NCBI GenBank assembly: GCA_950295325.1
Contig: OX485804.1
Span: forward strand, 51,214,001 to 51,278,000
Length of the DNA: 64,000 nucleotides
DNA from: Polytrichum commune
Lineage: Eukaryota > Streptophyta > Polytrichopsida > Polytrichales > Polytrichaceae
Direction of reading: 5' to 3'
The notes beneath the pieces were generated by a model. That model was not told the DNA's origin, did not search any database, and saw nothing but the letters and a program-made list of their open reading frames with translations. Both the position numbers and the translations under genes were made by a program. Positions 1 to 13,197 of the stretch are shown piece after piece; within the stretch, counting starts at the first letter, position 1; every line of letters begins with the position of its first letter.

Positions 1-519
1 GAATGTTCTTGTAAGGAGCAGATTGAGATCACCGTTGTTATAAGTATTCTTGTAACCAGGGATTAGCGGTGAGTAACGTGCATGCTGTGCACACTGGCAG
101 TGATGTATGTCGAGCAGATAATAAAGTGCGTTGGTGAAATTGAGTGGAACGAGAATGCATACAGCTAGTTTGTGTTGATGTCAGTGTATGTTTCATAAGT
201 TCTATGTGAGGAACGTAAAGTGTATGAATGTGTCAGTGAAGATATACATTGTCAAGTTGATGTGATAGGAAGTGTAATTCCAATAGGTTATAGGCCCAGA
301 TCTACGCCTCTAGCAGTCTTGGACCATAGTTTCGGCAGCGGTTGTGTAGACTAGGTAATAGTTAAGTGTAGTTTTCCGCAGCAGTCCACTGAAGTTTCGG
401 CGGTAGTAAAGTATAGTTTCGGCAATATTGAACAGTATTTTCGGCAGCAGTAAGATGTGGTTTCAAAAGCGTGGTGGAGGGAGTAAATTAGAAACGCAGA
501 AGTGTGGTGAAACTGCTGA
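1..519 (+). other. Leader or LTR-side sequence of copia element 1
   Basis: No ORF of note. Between about 325 and 460 a short motif, GTTTCGGC followed by A/G-rich bases, recurs four times at irregular spacing (around 331, 394, 415 and 438). It lies directly upstream of the gag-like frame at 520, so it is probably the untranslated leader or LTR end of the element that follows. I could not place an LTR boundary or a primer-binding site. Confidence 0.3.
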
Positions 520-3050
520 GTGTCAGAAGTCATGTTGGAGTTTAAGGAGCTTTCTCACATTGAGAAGTTTGGGGGCTCGGGTTACAATGTCTGGAAGTTC
601 CAAATGAGTGCTGCACTACGTGGAGCAGAGTTGCAAGCCGTATTTGCAGAGTTCCAAATGACGGCACAGAAGTATCTTCAGAGGCCACAGCTGCCGAGTG
701 GTTAAAGCGAGACAGTAAAGCTCTACAGTAGACAGGGAGATTTTAGAGCATCCGATCAACTGCAAAACGTCTAAGTAGATCTGGGATAAAATTTCTCTCA
801 TCCATTCACGCGGAGCACCTCAAACGGTGCATCAACTCCAACTCCAATATTATTCTTTGACGGTACCTGAGCCAGGAGGACTTGCAGAGTTCATTGGAGA
901 AATTGAGCTCATCAACAGACAACTAAAGGATCTTGGTGGCCCAGGGTTTGGTGATAGTATAATCATGGCCATGCTTCTTGGCAGCCTTCCTCCACCGTAT
1001 GATCCTTTTATAACACCGTGGAAAAGTGCAGCACCTGCTTCACAGACTCTTGATTACTTGAACAACGACTGCTAGATGAAGAGCGCCAGATCCGAAAAAG
1101 ATCAAGAGAGCTTGTCGGTCTTGAAACGCATCCATTCTTTCCCACCAAGATACCGAAGTGGCCGTTTGAGCGGAGGCTCGGTAACAGTGGGAGTACTATC
1201 ACTCCGCGGCCGTTCTTATCACCAGAACAACGCCAACAGCGCGCTGCTGAAATTGGTGAAAGAAAGAAGCACACTAGGTGTGCTAGCTGTTCAGAATTCG
1301 GACATTGGAATTTAGAATGTCCTCGACCTCCAAGATTTTCCTCGCATGTATCACCAGGCGGTTCGTCTGTGAGTTCATCAGTTACCATGCTTCTCCCACG
1401 GCTAGTCCTCATATGTCTCCTTACTCAAGTCCGTATGGCAGTCCCCATGCTTCTCCAGGACGCAAGCCAAGGGCCTTTATGATGTTCCTTGCTAATTCTC
1501 CGTCATCACTGGACACTTGGTATGCGGACAGCGGTGCTTCTCCCCACATGACGCCTTACAGGGAGATTTTTCGTGCTTTCAGTCCAATTTCCGAAGGTCT
1601 TTGGCCTGTTCAAGCCGTGGCTGGCCAATCCAATTGGATATGTGGCATAGGTGTCATTGATATTCTCACGTTTAATCACGGGTATTGGGAGCCCAGAGTA
1701 CTTCACGATGTTTTATATGTGCCTCCCTTCCGCCATATAATCTTTCCTCCAGAGCTTTTGCAGATCAACGTGATATTGGGACCATTTATAATAAAACATG
1801 CTGTCACTTAATTCATCGTGGAGAGTTGGTGATGGAGGGCGTTCTTTCTCGCATGGTTTACAATCTTCATCTCAAGGTTTTGGAGGCCTCCAGCTCAAGC
1901 ATTATATCCTACTCATCCAGGTTTGAGTCCACTCCAAGGTGGCACTCAAACACTTGAGTTACGGCACAACCGGTTGTGTCACCTGGATCATCTCATGATT
2001 CTTCGCATGGATCGAGATAATACGGTTCTTGGTCTGAAGATCACATATCGTACTGTGCCTGAATTATGGGTTGGCGCGCTTTACTTCTGGTAAACTATAT
2101 CGGCGACATTTTCCTGTTCATACTGAGCGCAGTCGGGTTCCAGCTCCGGGCCTTAAATTTCATCGTGATCTCTGCGGTCCCATGCAAGTTCCCTCTCTTG
2201 GTGGTGTTCGCTACTATGTGGCCTTTAAGGATGATTAGTCGATCTTCCGGTTTGTTTTCTGCATAGCTCAGAAGTTCGAGGCCCTTCGATGTTTTAAGCA
2301 GGTTGTTACTACAGTACGCCGTGACCTTTCCACGGCTGTTGTTAAACTTCGCACAGATCGTGGTGAGGAATTCAAGAATCATCACTTGGTTGAATTTTGT
2401 ATTTCTGAAGGTATTCACCAAGAGTTCACTGCTCCTTATTGTCCCGAACAGAATGGAATGAGCGAGAGGGATAATCGCACAATTGTGGAGGCTGTTAGAT
2501 CTATGCTACATCTTATCGGCCTTCCTTTGCAGTTTTGGGCTGAAGCAACACATACGGCTGTGCATGTACTCAACCGCACCGGTACTCGACGTCATGATGC
2601 TCATATGCCCTTTCAAATGTGGACAGAGCATCAGAAGGTGTTCGGCTGCACTCCTTATGCCTACATTCCCAAATCTCTTCGCCAGAAGTTGGATGCAAAG
2701 AACCAACCCTGTTTTTTCCTTGGTTACTGTGAGAAGTCGAAGGCATATAGACTCTGGTCTAAATCTACCAAGAAGGTGGTGATTAGCCGTGATGTTGTGT
2801 TTGATGAACAACATGAATTTCGTTTACTGCGTCCACTTCCTATTCCTCCTTTTCCTTCAGTACCTTCGATCGGTGGCTACCTTGTTCCCTCCAATTTTTA
2901 CTCTGACCTCGACCATTGTCTCTATTACACCTCCCGTTCATTCTATTTGTTCGGAGTCTGCTTCAGTGTCTACCTCGATGCTTCGTTCCTCCGTTCCTCC
3001 TGTTATTCTTGTGCCCCCCTCTGATAATTCAAGAAGAAGAACAACTCCGG
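520..3050 (+). mobile_element. Ty1/copia retrotransposon remnant 1 (gag-protease-integrase)
   Basis: Broken copia polyprotein. In order: a gag start at 532 with the FGGSGYNVWKFQM-like signature of copia gag N-termini; a UBN2-like gag segment (827-1075); a CCHC zinc knuckle near 1277-1318 (CASCSEFGHWNLEC, spacing C-x2-C-x4-H-x4-C); an aspartic protease near 1515-1800 with the DSGAS active site; a decayed HHCC region near 1950-2010; and an integrase core to about 2815 with LRTDRGEEF (second Asp) and the PEQNGMSERDNRTIVE segment carrying the catalytic Glu. The frames are interrupted by stops (for example TAG near 2237) and frameshifts. Similarity ends soon after the integrase C-terminus; reverse transcriptase and RNase H are absent, so the element is 3' truncated. 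Non-functional. Confidence 0.9.
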
Positions 3051-3669
3051 TTTCCGAAGGAGGCCGGAGTTGGATGTGAAACTACTTCATCCCTTGCAGG
3101 GAGTAGATATTATATTTAATAACTAAGAACCATTAAAAGTAACCGGTACCGGTAGTAGATGCTCTAAAACATAGTGATATTAAAGGAGTAGGGTATTTTT
3201 GTTTGTTGGCTCTGTCTGTAGGACAGAGACTATGCATCAACTTCTTCGTTTCAAGAGCAAATTTCCTAACCACTTTGTGTTCACACTTGGACGTTACTTG
3301 TTCTTGTTATTTTTGGTTCACTTTATTTAATGTGGATGTTAATTATAGTTTATATATAAGTGCTCCCTAAAATACATTGAAATAAATCTAGTTAACTATA
3401 GTTATTTCGGTAGTTCTTGATTATTTATTTTAAAAATTTCGGGTGATAAATGAGTAGCTTCAATCCTTGACCCGTATTTGAGAAGAAGGTGCACAAAATC
3501 CAAGAAAGGTTTGGTATAGTGAACAGCCATGAATTGGCATGAGCAAAGTGGACAACTACAATTGTAATCTTTTTCATAATAAAGAACAGAGCCTCACGGT
3601 TCTACTGTTTTCTTGTTATATTTACATGTATATATACAGATTTATTTCTTTGTTAGTTTATTTATGTCG
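3051..3669. other. AT-rich intergenic stretch, no gene seen
   Basis: About 600 bases between the truncated copia element and the LINE remnant. No ORF worth reporting. A short perfect palindrome ACCGGTACCGGT lies near 3141-3152. I see no LTR or terminal repeat that would explain the copia truncation. Confidence 0.4.
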
Positions 3670-6600
3670 AGTTCCGGAGGTTTGTGATAGGTTGTCGATT
3701 TTCTAGTCTTCGCTTATGGACTAGTATACAATGTGCATATTGTGTAGCAATTATGCTTATTTGTTTAAATGTATTATTGATTTTTGTAATGAGGGATTTT
3801 GTTTTGTTTTCAAGTTTTTCATTGATGGGATATGTGTTGTGGCTCTTGCACCTACAGCGAGGACCATAAATGGTGCTATGTTCCATCCTCTTGATATGAT
3901 GTTATTGATGAGTGGTTGACATTTGGCAATTTTCCTAGTGAGGGTTTTTGTAGCAAATCTATCATTACAGGTGATAAATTCTATAATTTGTATAGTGAGT
4001 TCTAGTGTAGGGGCTTCTGGTGGGGGTTGGTTGTATGGGTGGCCTATGACACACATTATGTATGGCTTGAACTTCGCATTGCAGTGACATGTTTGGGTAC
4101 CACATGTGCACGGTAGTAGCCATGTTGGTATAGTGGTTTCTTGAGGTCTGTTATAGGTTCTTGCGTTCATAAGTGTGTAGTGTCTTGATATTTAAGTCAA
4201 TAAGATGAGTTTACGTAATTCCCATACAACTTTGTTGTGTCTTTGTATTATTAGTGCATGAATGTGTTGTTGTTTGCATTTAAGTAGTACATGTAGCCAT
4301 GTGTCCGCATGTGATGAGTTGCAAATAGGGCATATTTTTTATGGGTAGGCTTCTCTACTGAAGAATTGTTGCTTTCAGACATGACCCATATACTGTCCAA
4401 TTCAGAATTCTATTAGGCATATTTTTTGTTTATCCATGATGGTGGGGTTCATCCAAAAGTCATTTGATAATACTTGATCAATATCATCGTCCTTGAGCCA
4501 TTTATGTAGTTGGTGTGTTTGATTTGCTATAATTGCTAAGTTGTGTATGTTGTCATATTTAAGGATATATTTTCTAAGGTGTCTGGTGGGACCTTTGTCT
4601 AGTGTCTCTTGCATTGAGTGCCACCAATCTTTTTGGAAATAATATGGTGTAGGGTGGGCGTGTTCATATGGTGTTGCAGCATCTCTATGGTCTAATTCAC
4701 ATGTCCATTTGGCTAATGCGTCTGCCTATTCATTACCATTAATGTTAGCATGGGTTTTTATTTTGTGGAGTGTGGTGATTTGTGTGCAGGATATTAGTAT
4801 TTTAATAATTGTTTCTATAATATTTTTGTCTAGGTGGCTATTATGGAGAATGGAGTGTTAGATTTGGGTATTTGACAGGTTTAGGACATGGAGGCAGTCT
4901 ATGAATATATGAATTGGTTCATCACGGTATGTTGTGGTGAGGAGTTGAAGGGTGTGGTGTATGGCCATCATTCTCGCACATAGTATGTTTTGTAGTCATG
5001 GTAATCTTTCTGCGATTTTTAGGTTTTTGAAAAGGTTATATATACCATAGCCTTTTTTTCATGTTTCCAATGTCCACTAGTTGTTTTTTTAGGTGGTTTG
5101 AATGACCCATCTGTGTAGTAACAATGTTGTGGTGAATATTTAAGGGGTAGGCACCGTTCTGCGTTAATAATCAATGGGGTATCTAGGGTTTGAATGATCG
5201 GGGGGGGGGGGGGGGAGGGGAGTATGTTAGTTTAGCCCATTTTGTATAGCGGTTTACTAGAGTGTCTATTGGTGAGGGTGGTGCGGCTTGGTGGAACATA
5301 GTGCGTGGAGATTTATAAAGTGTTGGCGATATTGTTCATTTGTTGGGTATGTTTTTTTGATCCAATGGGTGTGTTTTTATGGTATATGCATAGTATATGG
5401 ATGGCACGGCTTTCTATTTTAGGTTCAATTCATAATTATGGTGGGATTGTTGGTTCTTTGCAGGTGATGATGTCAGCTTTGAAGTGTGTGATAACATGCA
5501 AGTCTACAAATGGTCTAGTGTGGGGGTTAAAGTTGTGGTTTCATTTTTGGTCCGATGTTACTAGTAGTGTAAGAGAGTCTCAGTCGTTTTTGGCTACAAC
5601 GTTTGCCCAATGGAGGGTTTGTTGAGCTTTGTTTTTTGTATGTGGGTGGACATATATATATTTATTAGTAGCCATAGTTGAAGAAGTTGGTTCATTATGC
5701 AAATTATTTGAAGGAATGGCAATACATCTGCAAGGATGGATATTTTAGACAAGTTACCTAGGAATGTGTGTTTGTTGTGGATAAATATATGTAATTCTCT
5801 TCTATAACCTCTATGAATCATTATTGGGCACATAATTCGTATGAAGTTGTAAATATTGTTGCAAAATAGTTTGCAGTGTGGAAAAAAAATTGTATATATT
5901 TTGTAAATTTAGTGACGGTAAGTTTGGTTTCTTGTATGATAATAGCTGTTGGGGGTGTTTGGGAATATGTAGCTAGGTCCTGGAGGCATGACATTGTTGT
6001 GTTAAGTGAAAAGGCATTCCAGGTCATGATGTATGATTCTTGGCTTATAAGTGTCGCTGGTCGTTTGTGACGGGGTATTTAGTGTCGGGGGAGTACAGTG
6101 TGTGTATTCTATTATAGGTTCATTACATTTTAGTGTTTTTACGAGGAGTTGTTTAGGTAGGTATGGGAACATTTTTGCATGTTTTAAATGCTTTGTGAAT
6201 CTAGGTTGCGATGTATATATATGATCGTATAATTTGTTGTGAATTGTATTGAAGGGGGTTATTATGTCATGGTATGTATTATTGAAATGTGTATATGAGT
6301 GTGGGGTTTCTGTGTGGCATATCGGTGGATTGGACAGCCTTGTCATTTTGTCCAATACTTGTAATGTCTAGTCAGGGACTAGTTGTTGTAGTAGGTGCAT
6401 GTTACATGTGTCGATGAAGGGGTTGTTTATTACAATCAACGTGTAGATGAATCTAAAAGGAGAATGATTACCATGTTGTTATATGTAGGTGTGGGAATGA
6501 GAGTTTTGTTTGTGTGTGCAAGAAATGTGGGCTTTGGAATAGTGGTTTGAAACTTGTGGCCATATGTTGGTATTTTGGCTGAAGTTTTATTATATCAGGT

Positions 6601-7300
6601 ATTGAAGTATGTTGTTTGTCATCTTTGGTGAGTGGCTCGGTATATTTGTAATAGGTTTCGCATTGGGCCAGGGTTGGCTTCAATATCTCCATATTTAGCA
6701 TAAAAAAATAGTTGGAAACAAAACATGTTTAATTGTTTTTGGTTGTGGGTTTTATTAGTGTATTTTTATTGCAGTTGGAGTTTGGTTTACTTTGGATGAG
6801 AAGAGACTTGGTATTGGTGGGGTGTGTCGTTCGTGTATATATGTGTATTATTGTTATATTTGATCATTTCGTTATATTTGGTCTTGTGGTATGTTAATAT
6901 TTTTCTAATATCGGTTTTTTTAGTAATGGTTATGATAATGAATACTTCTATTAAGGTGGTGGTATTTATAAACATCATTTTATTTTGTTTATAGGTTTTT
7001 TTAATTTACATTTTTTGGTGCGAGAGTATCGTGGTGCAAGTTCAGGTAAGTTTAACGCTATAAAGTTGTCTTTATCGATATCGAGCATATCCATGGATTC
7101 AAGGGTTGTTATTATTTTGCTAAGGGTTTATCTTAGGGTGGTCATTTTATTTTTGAGGATTTTGGTTGGTTTGTCTGTTCTATATGTGGCAAAGTTCTTG
7201 ATTTGCCTTGTAAGGCATATTTCCATTGTTTGTATTTTGTTACAAATAATTGTCATCTCTTTGCCAACAACTTCCTCTATTATTATTATTTTTTAAATTG
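3670..7300 (-). mobile_element. LINE (non-LTR retrotransposon) remnant with endonuclease and RNase H
   Basis: Read on the minus strand. An AP-endonuclease N-terminus lies at 6027-5821 (WNAFSLNT then IIIQETKL, the usual start and catalytic-Glu segment of LINE endonucleases), continuing in decayed frames to about 5300. An RNase H domain runs from about 5125 (YYTDGSF, first catalytic Asp) to about 4690 (GNE, stop, ADALAKW). A C-terminal segment continues at 4614-4402 and, in pieces, to about 3670. Upstream, 7300-6030 holds short fragments that may be ORF1. Only about 200 bases separate endonuclease and RNase H homology, so the reverse transcriptase core is missing; the gap coincides with a poly-G run. 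Many in-frame stops make this a fossil. The RNase H assignment is firm from motifs; ORF1 is a guess. Confidence 0.75.
5200..5220. repeat. Poly-G tract
   Basis: Sixteen G in a row, one A, then four G, at the point where the reverse transcriptase domain of the LINE should be. Could mark a deletion junction or an assembly-sensitive homopolymer. Confidence 0.9.
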
Positions 7301-7972
7301 AGATTGTTGGATGGGATGTTTCCTATTGCTTCCATTGTGTTGGCTAAAGTCATGTTAATGTCATTAAAACCTAGCCTTGTAAGTTCGTCGACCAAGGGTT
7401 TGGATATACCATCCACATTCTTAATGTGGAAGACAAATTTAACAAATTTATTTTATATTTTATAAATTTTTATAGACCGCAACATTCAAACATTGAATAT
7501 TTCATACATTTGTGAGTTTGCCTTAGATACCAGTTTTTAAATAAATATTTAATACCATTATTTCTCCCATGCATTTTCAAATTTTTATTTTGAGGGTTTT
7601 TCTTCGTTTCAAGGGCATATTTGATGGATTTGTCATAGATTATCACATTGTTTTGTTCCTTAACTTTGATGAAATGATTATACCAAGAAATGAAGTATTG
7701 GACAAAATCACCAAGAATTTGGATGAGATGAAAATTTTACTTGGTGAAGAAATTAGTGACCCAATAGCTATAATGTACACGCACGGAGATAAATAATCTT
7801 ACTTCTATATCCATATTAGAAAAACTCAAGAAATAATTCTTTCCATTATGGCTTGAATTTATGGCAAATCCATAGTAGAACCTTTTCAATTTTATATCTG
7901 AGGGTATTTGGATGTGATGGAATTTTTATTTTCCTATGTCATTCTTATTTGGCCATATTTTTGTGGCACATA
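7301..7972. other. AT-rich intergenic stretch
   Basis: No gene recognised. The 75-residue frame at 7569-7796 has no recognisable domain. This sequence is the left flank of the TIR element that follows. Confidence 0.3.
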
Positions 7973-8918
7973 TACCGTACGTTAAGGGCAGCTTCGGCGC
8001 TCTCTTGCCGAATAATTATTAAAAGTGAAAAAATAGTGTTCGGCACCTAAAAATAGTATATTCATATTTTTGGCAATTTTCTCTTTTAATTTTTAAAATT
8101 CAGCTTAAATTCAATTTTCATTTTCTATTTAAGCTTATATCTTGTACATCTCCCTTGCATTGAATGACAAGTAAGATGTGAGTGAAGAGTAGAGAATGCT
8201 CTGTGCTTTATGCAAGTAGAGTGGAGTTGTGTTCAACAATGCATATGGGATATGTAAACTTTGAGGTGAAGCACCGAGTTAGACTTCATTTTTATAACTC
8301 GCATAACATTTGCATAGAGTCTTCAAATGACATAAAATTTGTTGGAGGTGAAAGATTACTTGATTTGTAAACATTTCTTAGACCAACAAAATTCCAAAAA
8401 AATTGATCTTCTATGCACAAATGAGCTCCGAAAAACTGTTATGAACGCATTTTAATTTTTTGATCTTCACACGGCTGCAATGTTTTGTCCATATCTTTTG
8501 CATAAAGACTTATTTTGACACAAAACTTATTGGAGGTGGAAGAAGGATTGATTTCTCAACTTTTGTTAGTTGGACAAAATTCTATAAAACTTCATCTTCT
8601 ATGCTCAATTGGACTCCAAAAATTTGTGTACAACACATTTGAAAAGCCTCACCTAGAGTCTTGCTACTTCTTAACCCATATTCTTTGTGGACTAATGTAA
8701 GTGAGCTTGATTACAAAAGGAGCACCTTCTCTCTTTCAATATTCACATATGCTTCCACTATAAGTAAAACTCTAGTGAGAAGTAAAAATTTCTTACTTTT
8801 CGGCAATTTTGAAAAATAATTAATTTTATATTCGGCAAAAAATGCCAATAATATTCCAAAATTTTCGGCGTCTATTTTTAGAATTATTTTGTGCCGAAGC
8901 TGCCCTTAACGTATGGTA
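7973..8918. mobile_element. Non-autonomous TIR DNA transposon (MITE-like, about 0.94 kb)
   Basis: Ends are inverted repeats of 24 bases with one mismatch: left CCGTACGTTAAGGGCAGCTT then CGGC, right its inverse with CCATACG. Each end is flanked by TA (7973-7974 and 8917-8918), fitting a TA target duplication and a body of 7975-8916; the TA could instead belong to the TIR. No transposase is encoded. The interior has two diverged direct copies of a roughly 200-base unit (about 8230-8440 and 8460-8650), each with a CTTATTGGAGGTGGAAG-type core. TA duplication suggests a Tc1/mariner-like superfamily, unproven. Confidence 0.8.
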
Positions 8919-9236
8919 GATAAGATGGTACATAATCTTGTCATTCTAGAGCTTTCCTCTCATGCATTCTTATTTTCATAAGATCATTAATTTTTTGAAA
9001 AGTTACCTCATCAAGATCTTTGTTTTCATTCAAGACATTCACAACTTTGAATCCAAACCATAGAAGAATGTTTTTCTTTGTGAGTTATTCTAATTTTTAG
9101 TTTATCTACTATGGAAAGGTATGCATTGTTAGACATTTATTTTTTGGTTTGTCTAGTTTCAATGTCTTTAACACCATCAAAAGACGTATAAGTGAGTCCA
9201 AATTTCGTGAGTGAACCATTTTGCATAGAAAAGACA

Positions 9237-12200
9237 TTTGCCATACCTCCGGAACGTTCGGGACTGAGACCACCCACCTCCTTTTTGTACCCTTAACGCA
9301 TCTCTCAATGTCGTCATTGCAGAAAAAGAAGTCTTGAGGGTCCAATCTCTTCTTCCGATAGTTATCCATGAGGCCTGAGTAGGTAGGTGCAGCGGTGCTC
9401 TTCCCGTCTTGTACAATCCGAGCGACGCACTTCTTCTTGGTGATTGCTTGTAGAGCAAAGCAAGCCTTCGCAGATGTCTTAGGCAGCCGTGCGATGTGCC
9501 ACTGGGCAGGGTTGCATAATGTCTCCTCAATCGCGGTGACGTGGTGCCGATCCACCCGCTGTGGAGCGTCGTGTGTTGGAAATTGCGGTTGGTTTTCATC
9601 TGCAGTTGTGGGAGAATATGGAGTTGTGGGAGAATCTGGAGTTGTCACAGGAGGTGGAGAATCGTTCAGTCGGGCAGATCTGGTTTGGACGCGTGGTCGG
9701 GATATACTGATCTTGGCCTGTGAGATTCACGTTCGTCACCGAAAGCAGTATCCGGTTTACGCTTCAGAGAAACAAATACCTCTTCCCCTTCGAGGTGGGG
9801 AGTCCTGGTGCACCACTCGTCACCGCCAGGCATCTTCAAGATGGCTTCATGCAGCGGTTTCGAGATTCATGTTTTTACGGCAGACCTCTGAGCACGCCTC
9901 AACTTCAATTCCTCCTTCGACGGTCCAGTTCCAGGGTTCTCTCCCTTTAGGAATTGGGAATATGCTGAGCACTGCATGAAAGCACGCACGAAGTCATCGA
10001 TTGTTGCCACATAAAGGTCACTGCCCCGATCGCCAGATTGTTGCTTCCACTTATTGTGGATAGATTCAGCAAGGTTACAGGATGGCATTTCCGCTAGTTC
10101 AGCTTCACTTAGATCCTGCAATGCCTATACAGTTCGAATTAGAATAATGGCGGAATCAATGTAGTTGAAGCATAAAGTGGGAACTATATAGGAAATATAG
10201 AGGGAAGCATACACTTACCAACTCCATAAATCCACCCCATTGGCGGTAACGGAAATGCCAGAAGGCCAGCCAGAGCTCCAGTCGAGGTAGACCTTGTTCA
10301 GTTGCTGCCCCGGATGACATCCACCATGCCCGAATTGCCAAATACTTTGTCTCGGCCTCCGCCATCGATTTTGCATTCTTGTATTGCTAGCATAGTATTC
10401 GATGCTGATGTTGCAGGTCTTGACGGATATCGGCCTTGGTATGTTTCTCCAAGGACTGCGTCCAATGGAAAAGACAAGTCCTCTCTCTATCCACCATCTT
10501 CTCAGACACATCTTCACTTCCGTAAATGATTCGAACAGCATTCCAGTTGGCTTGGGCACTGTCGGCCATGAAACCTTTAAAATTGACTTTGTCCACTCCA
10601 TGTTGAGCCATGAGAGCGTTCAGGTTCTTCCATACGACTGACTGGGCTGCAACATCTTCAGACTGCATGTCGCATACTGCGATGGTCATGACACGGCAAT
10701 ATGTGGAATCGTACACATGGCAAGCCATTATCATTCACGACCTGACACGTTTGACATGGTCAAACATTATCCAGGAGTTCTCCAAGTCACCACCGGGTTG
10801 CATTCGTTTGACAAGGTCGACTCCGCTGTCCGGTCCAACTTCAGACATCTTGAAGACAAAGACCTTGTCCATGTCCGCTCCTTGCCCTGGAAACCTATTC
10901 TGTTGCACGAACCTCCAATTGCTAGCACCGCGTAACTTGGTAATACTGTCCATGACTCCAAAGCGACGCATAGTCCTGAACATGGTGACTGCGTTACGAA
11001 TGTTGGGCGAGGTGAGGTGCTTACACCGATCGAAAATAACTTGCAGCTCGTCCAGCTCCAAGATCTTTTGTGGGTCACCTTCTTTAGCAAGGAGGAGTGG
11101 GCCCAGTACTTCCTTTGCAGTTTCAAGCACAATAGCGGAGCGAGTGGCTGATGGGGTGCGTTCGACTTGATCCCCAATCAAGGTGTTTGTCAAATCGATG
11201 AAGTCCCGATGATCACCTGACTTGACGGGATGGTCGTGAGATCCCAAGTGCACACAAGCCCTCGTCATGTGAGGTGTCGTGGTAACATAGTAGATCTTGG
11301 CAGTGCAAACAACAACACAAGTGGGAGGGACGTTACATGATTTGCAAACAACGGTCGAACCAGTTGGAGGCTTGGAACCCACTTCAAACAATTTCTCAAA
11401 TAATCCTTCCCACTCTGTTTCATTCACTTTGGAAATCCTATGGTCTCGCTGAAGATACTCACAGGCAGGATTGTCGCAACGGAGGTGGCCCAAACAAGAA
11501 GATGCACGAAACAAAAGCTTCAGATCATTTTGAATATTGGATGTAATTGTGCGAGTCCAAGCATGGCCATCGTACCTTCTATCCATTCCACGAAGCAGCT
11601 TGGCCTTTGTATTATGGCCATGGTCACCTAAAGGTGGAAACTCGAAGATAACGTCCCCATCGTAACGAGGAGGAAGGTAATCAACCTGCTGGAGTCTGAT
11701 CGCATCAAAGTTAATTCGAGATAACACACTTTTGGACCGCTTACGAGCTCCAAGGCGCATCAATGAATGAATGATACTGACAAGAGGACTTGCCACAACC
11801 TTGGCCTGACCAGGATTAGGAGACGGACTAACAGGAGGAGTTGTTTCCTTGCAAACTACTTATGGAGACAACGAAGCTTGGACTCTGCTCGCTGATTTTA
11901 AGAATTCAACATCGCCGTCGGAATCATCACTCAACTCATAAATTGTATTTAGACCGGGCTCAATTTTGACCTTAGACAGCACCGGTCTCTCAATGCTAAT
12001 AGTGGAAGACTCCTTGGGTGTTAGAAGTTCAGTGGAACACTCAAACATAGACTCGGAGAATCCATATACACGATATTTTCCAGGCTTCAACAACCAGAAC
12101 GTACCGACGTCATTATCTACTCTAGTCTGACGAACTGCATGTGAAACTAGACCGGTATGATCGTCAAAAACTTCTTCTTCGACAAAGATAGTGACCTCAC

Positions 12201-12309
12201 GATATTGAAACCTCAAACTCAATGTTGCACAAGTGACTATAGCATGACCGTCTTCACCTAATGGAAAGAGGACCGGAACAGAATGAGGTTCAGCATGAAG
12301 CAGGGCCAT
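9237..12309 (-). pseudogene. MULE-like transposase pseudogene, element 1 copy (N-terminus and catalytic core, C-terminus lost)
   Basis: Read on minus from about 12309. Exon 1 begins with an unrecognised segment (12309-11870), then a region with cysteine pairs (SCLGHLRCDNPACEYL, CKSC), a TRACVHLGSHDHPVKSGDHR block near 11250, and a DDE-like core: MACHVYDSTYCRVM (10734 onward), FMADSAQANWN and LFHWTQSLEKH. An intron at 10116-10218 (GT-AG on minus) leads to AEMPSCNLAESIHNKW. Similarity to the element 2 copy is strong and continues through CNDDIERCVKG, then stops near 9240, so the SWIM zinc finger is missing. Damage: in-frame TAA (11860), TGA where the other copy has Trp (10735), TAG where the other copy has Lys (10387), and frameshifts around 9650-10030. 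Family call rests on D-D spacing, the SWIM module in the sister copy and a 10-bp target duplication in element 2. Confidence 0.7.
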
Positions 12310-12768
12310 AGTATACCACAGAACTCTGAACAAAACAAGTACTGTGAACATTGAAATGGCATGAATATATAAGAGGGAACAAATTACTGTGCAAACTGGT
12401 AATTTATGTACCAGCAAGCAGAATTTCAGAAGATAATAGAGAGACATGGAGAGTAAGCTGAAAAACGGCTGAAAAACCATTTTTGGATGCAAGTCCCAGA
12501 TAGGTAAGAAACCGATATCTATTTCAAATATAATATTCCAATATAAATAGAACAAAAGAGGTGGGCGTATCATATACACTCACAAGGTGTTATGTTTACA
12601 TGTTTTCAAATAGTAGAAACCAATAACAGACATACATTCTAAACATTGTTGGTTATAATATATATTGGCAAATAAGGCCATAAGAATGACGGCTGCCACG
12701 AATAATGTGGAGAGCATGATAGTAGCTCTGCAATAATAAATCCCAAACAATAGAATGCTACATTGTGA

Positions 12769-13197
12769 TTAACGACAAAGACGCTTATGGGGCCCTTTGC
12801 CATTTTTGTCACCGTCATGTTTATGACAATGGTCAATCCCTAAACTATGAACTGCAGAGCATCCTGCGCAACCGAGTTTCTGTCGTTTGGGAAGTGGGAA
12901 ACTCCTTAATACAGATCTAGAGTACGTGCCCGGTTTAATAACCCCTGCTCTAGAATATGCATGAGTCTGTAAAGTAGACAAGTCCTCTATCAGCGTTGCA
13001 ACATCCGCTTGCAAGGATGGAGTCCATGCATGTGGACTCTGAACCACGACCGCCAGAGTAACTGAGGAGTCAGGTGGGTTGTCAATCTTCATGTTGTTGA
13101 CAACTGCGAAACCATCAATGGACAACGTGGTGTGAACTTGAGATGTACTAGGAGAACCTAAAGGAGCAGGGTTTGGGAGACTTGAGTCAGTACCCAT
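12769..13197 (-). CDS. Small ORF (142 aa) with Cys/His-rich tail, divergent from the ParB-methyltransferase gene
   Basis: Not recognised. It starts at 13197 (MGTDSSLPNPAP), the first ATG downstream of a TATA-like TATATAATAC on minus at about 13247-13258. The C-terminal 40 residues are rich in Cys, His and Lys (LGCAGCSAVHSLGIDHCHKH), which could be a zinc-binding tail. It sits between the transposase and the divergent promoter and may be a first exon of the transposase gene or a separate accessory protein; I see no clear donor linking it to the exon that opens near 12330. No counterpart is seen in element 2, where the equivalent position is replaced by satellite DNA. Confidence 0.45.
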   Translation of the reverse strand: MGTDSSLPNPAPLGSPSTSQVHTTLSIDGFAVVNNMKIDNPPDSSVTLAVVVQSPHAWTPSLQADVATLIEDLSTLQTHAYSRAGVIKPGTYSRSVLRSFPLPKRQKLGCAGCSAVHSLGIDHCHKHDGDKNGKGPHKRLCR

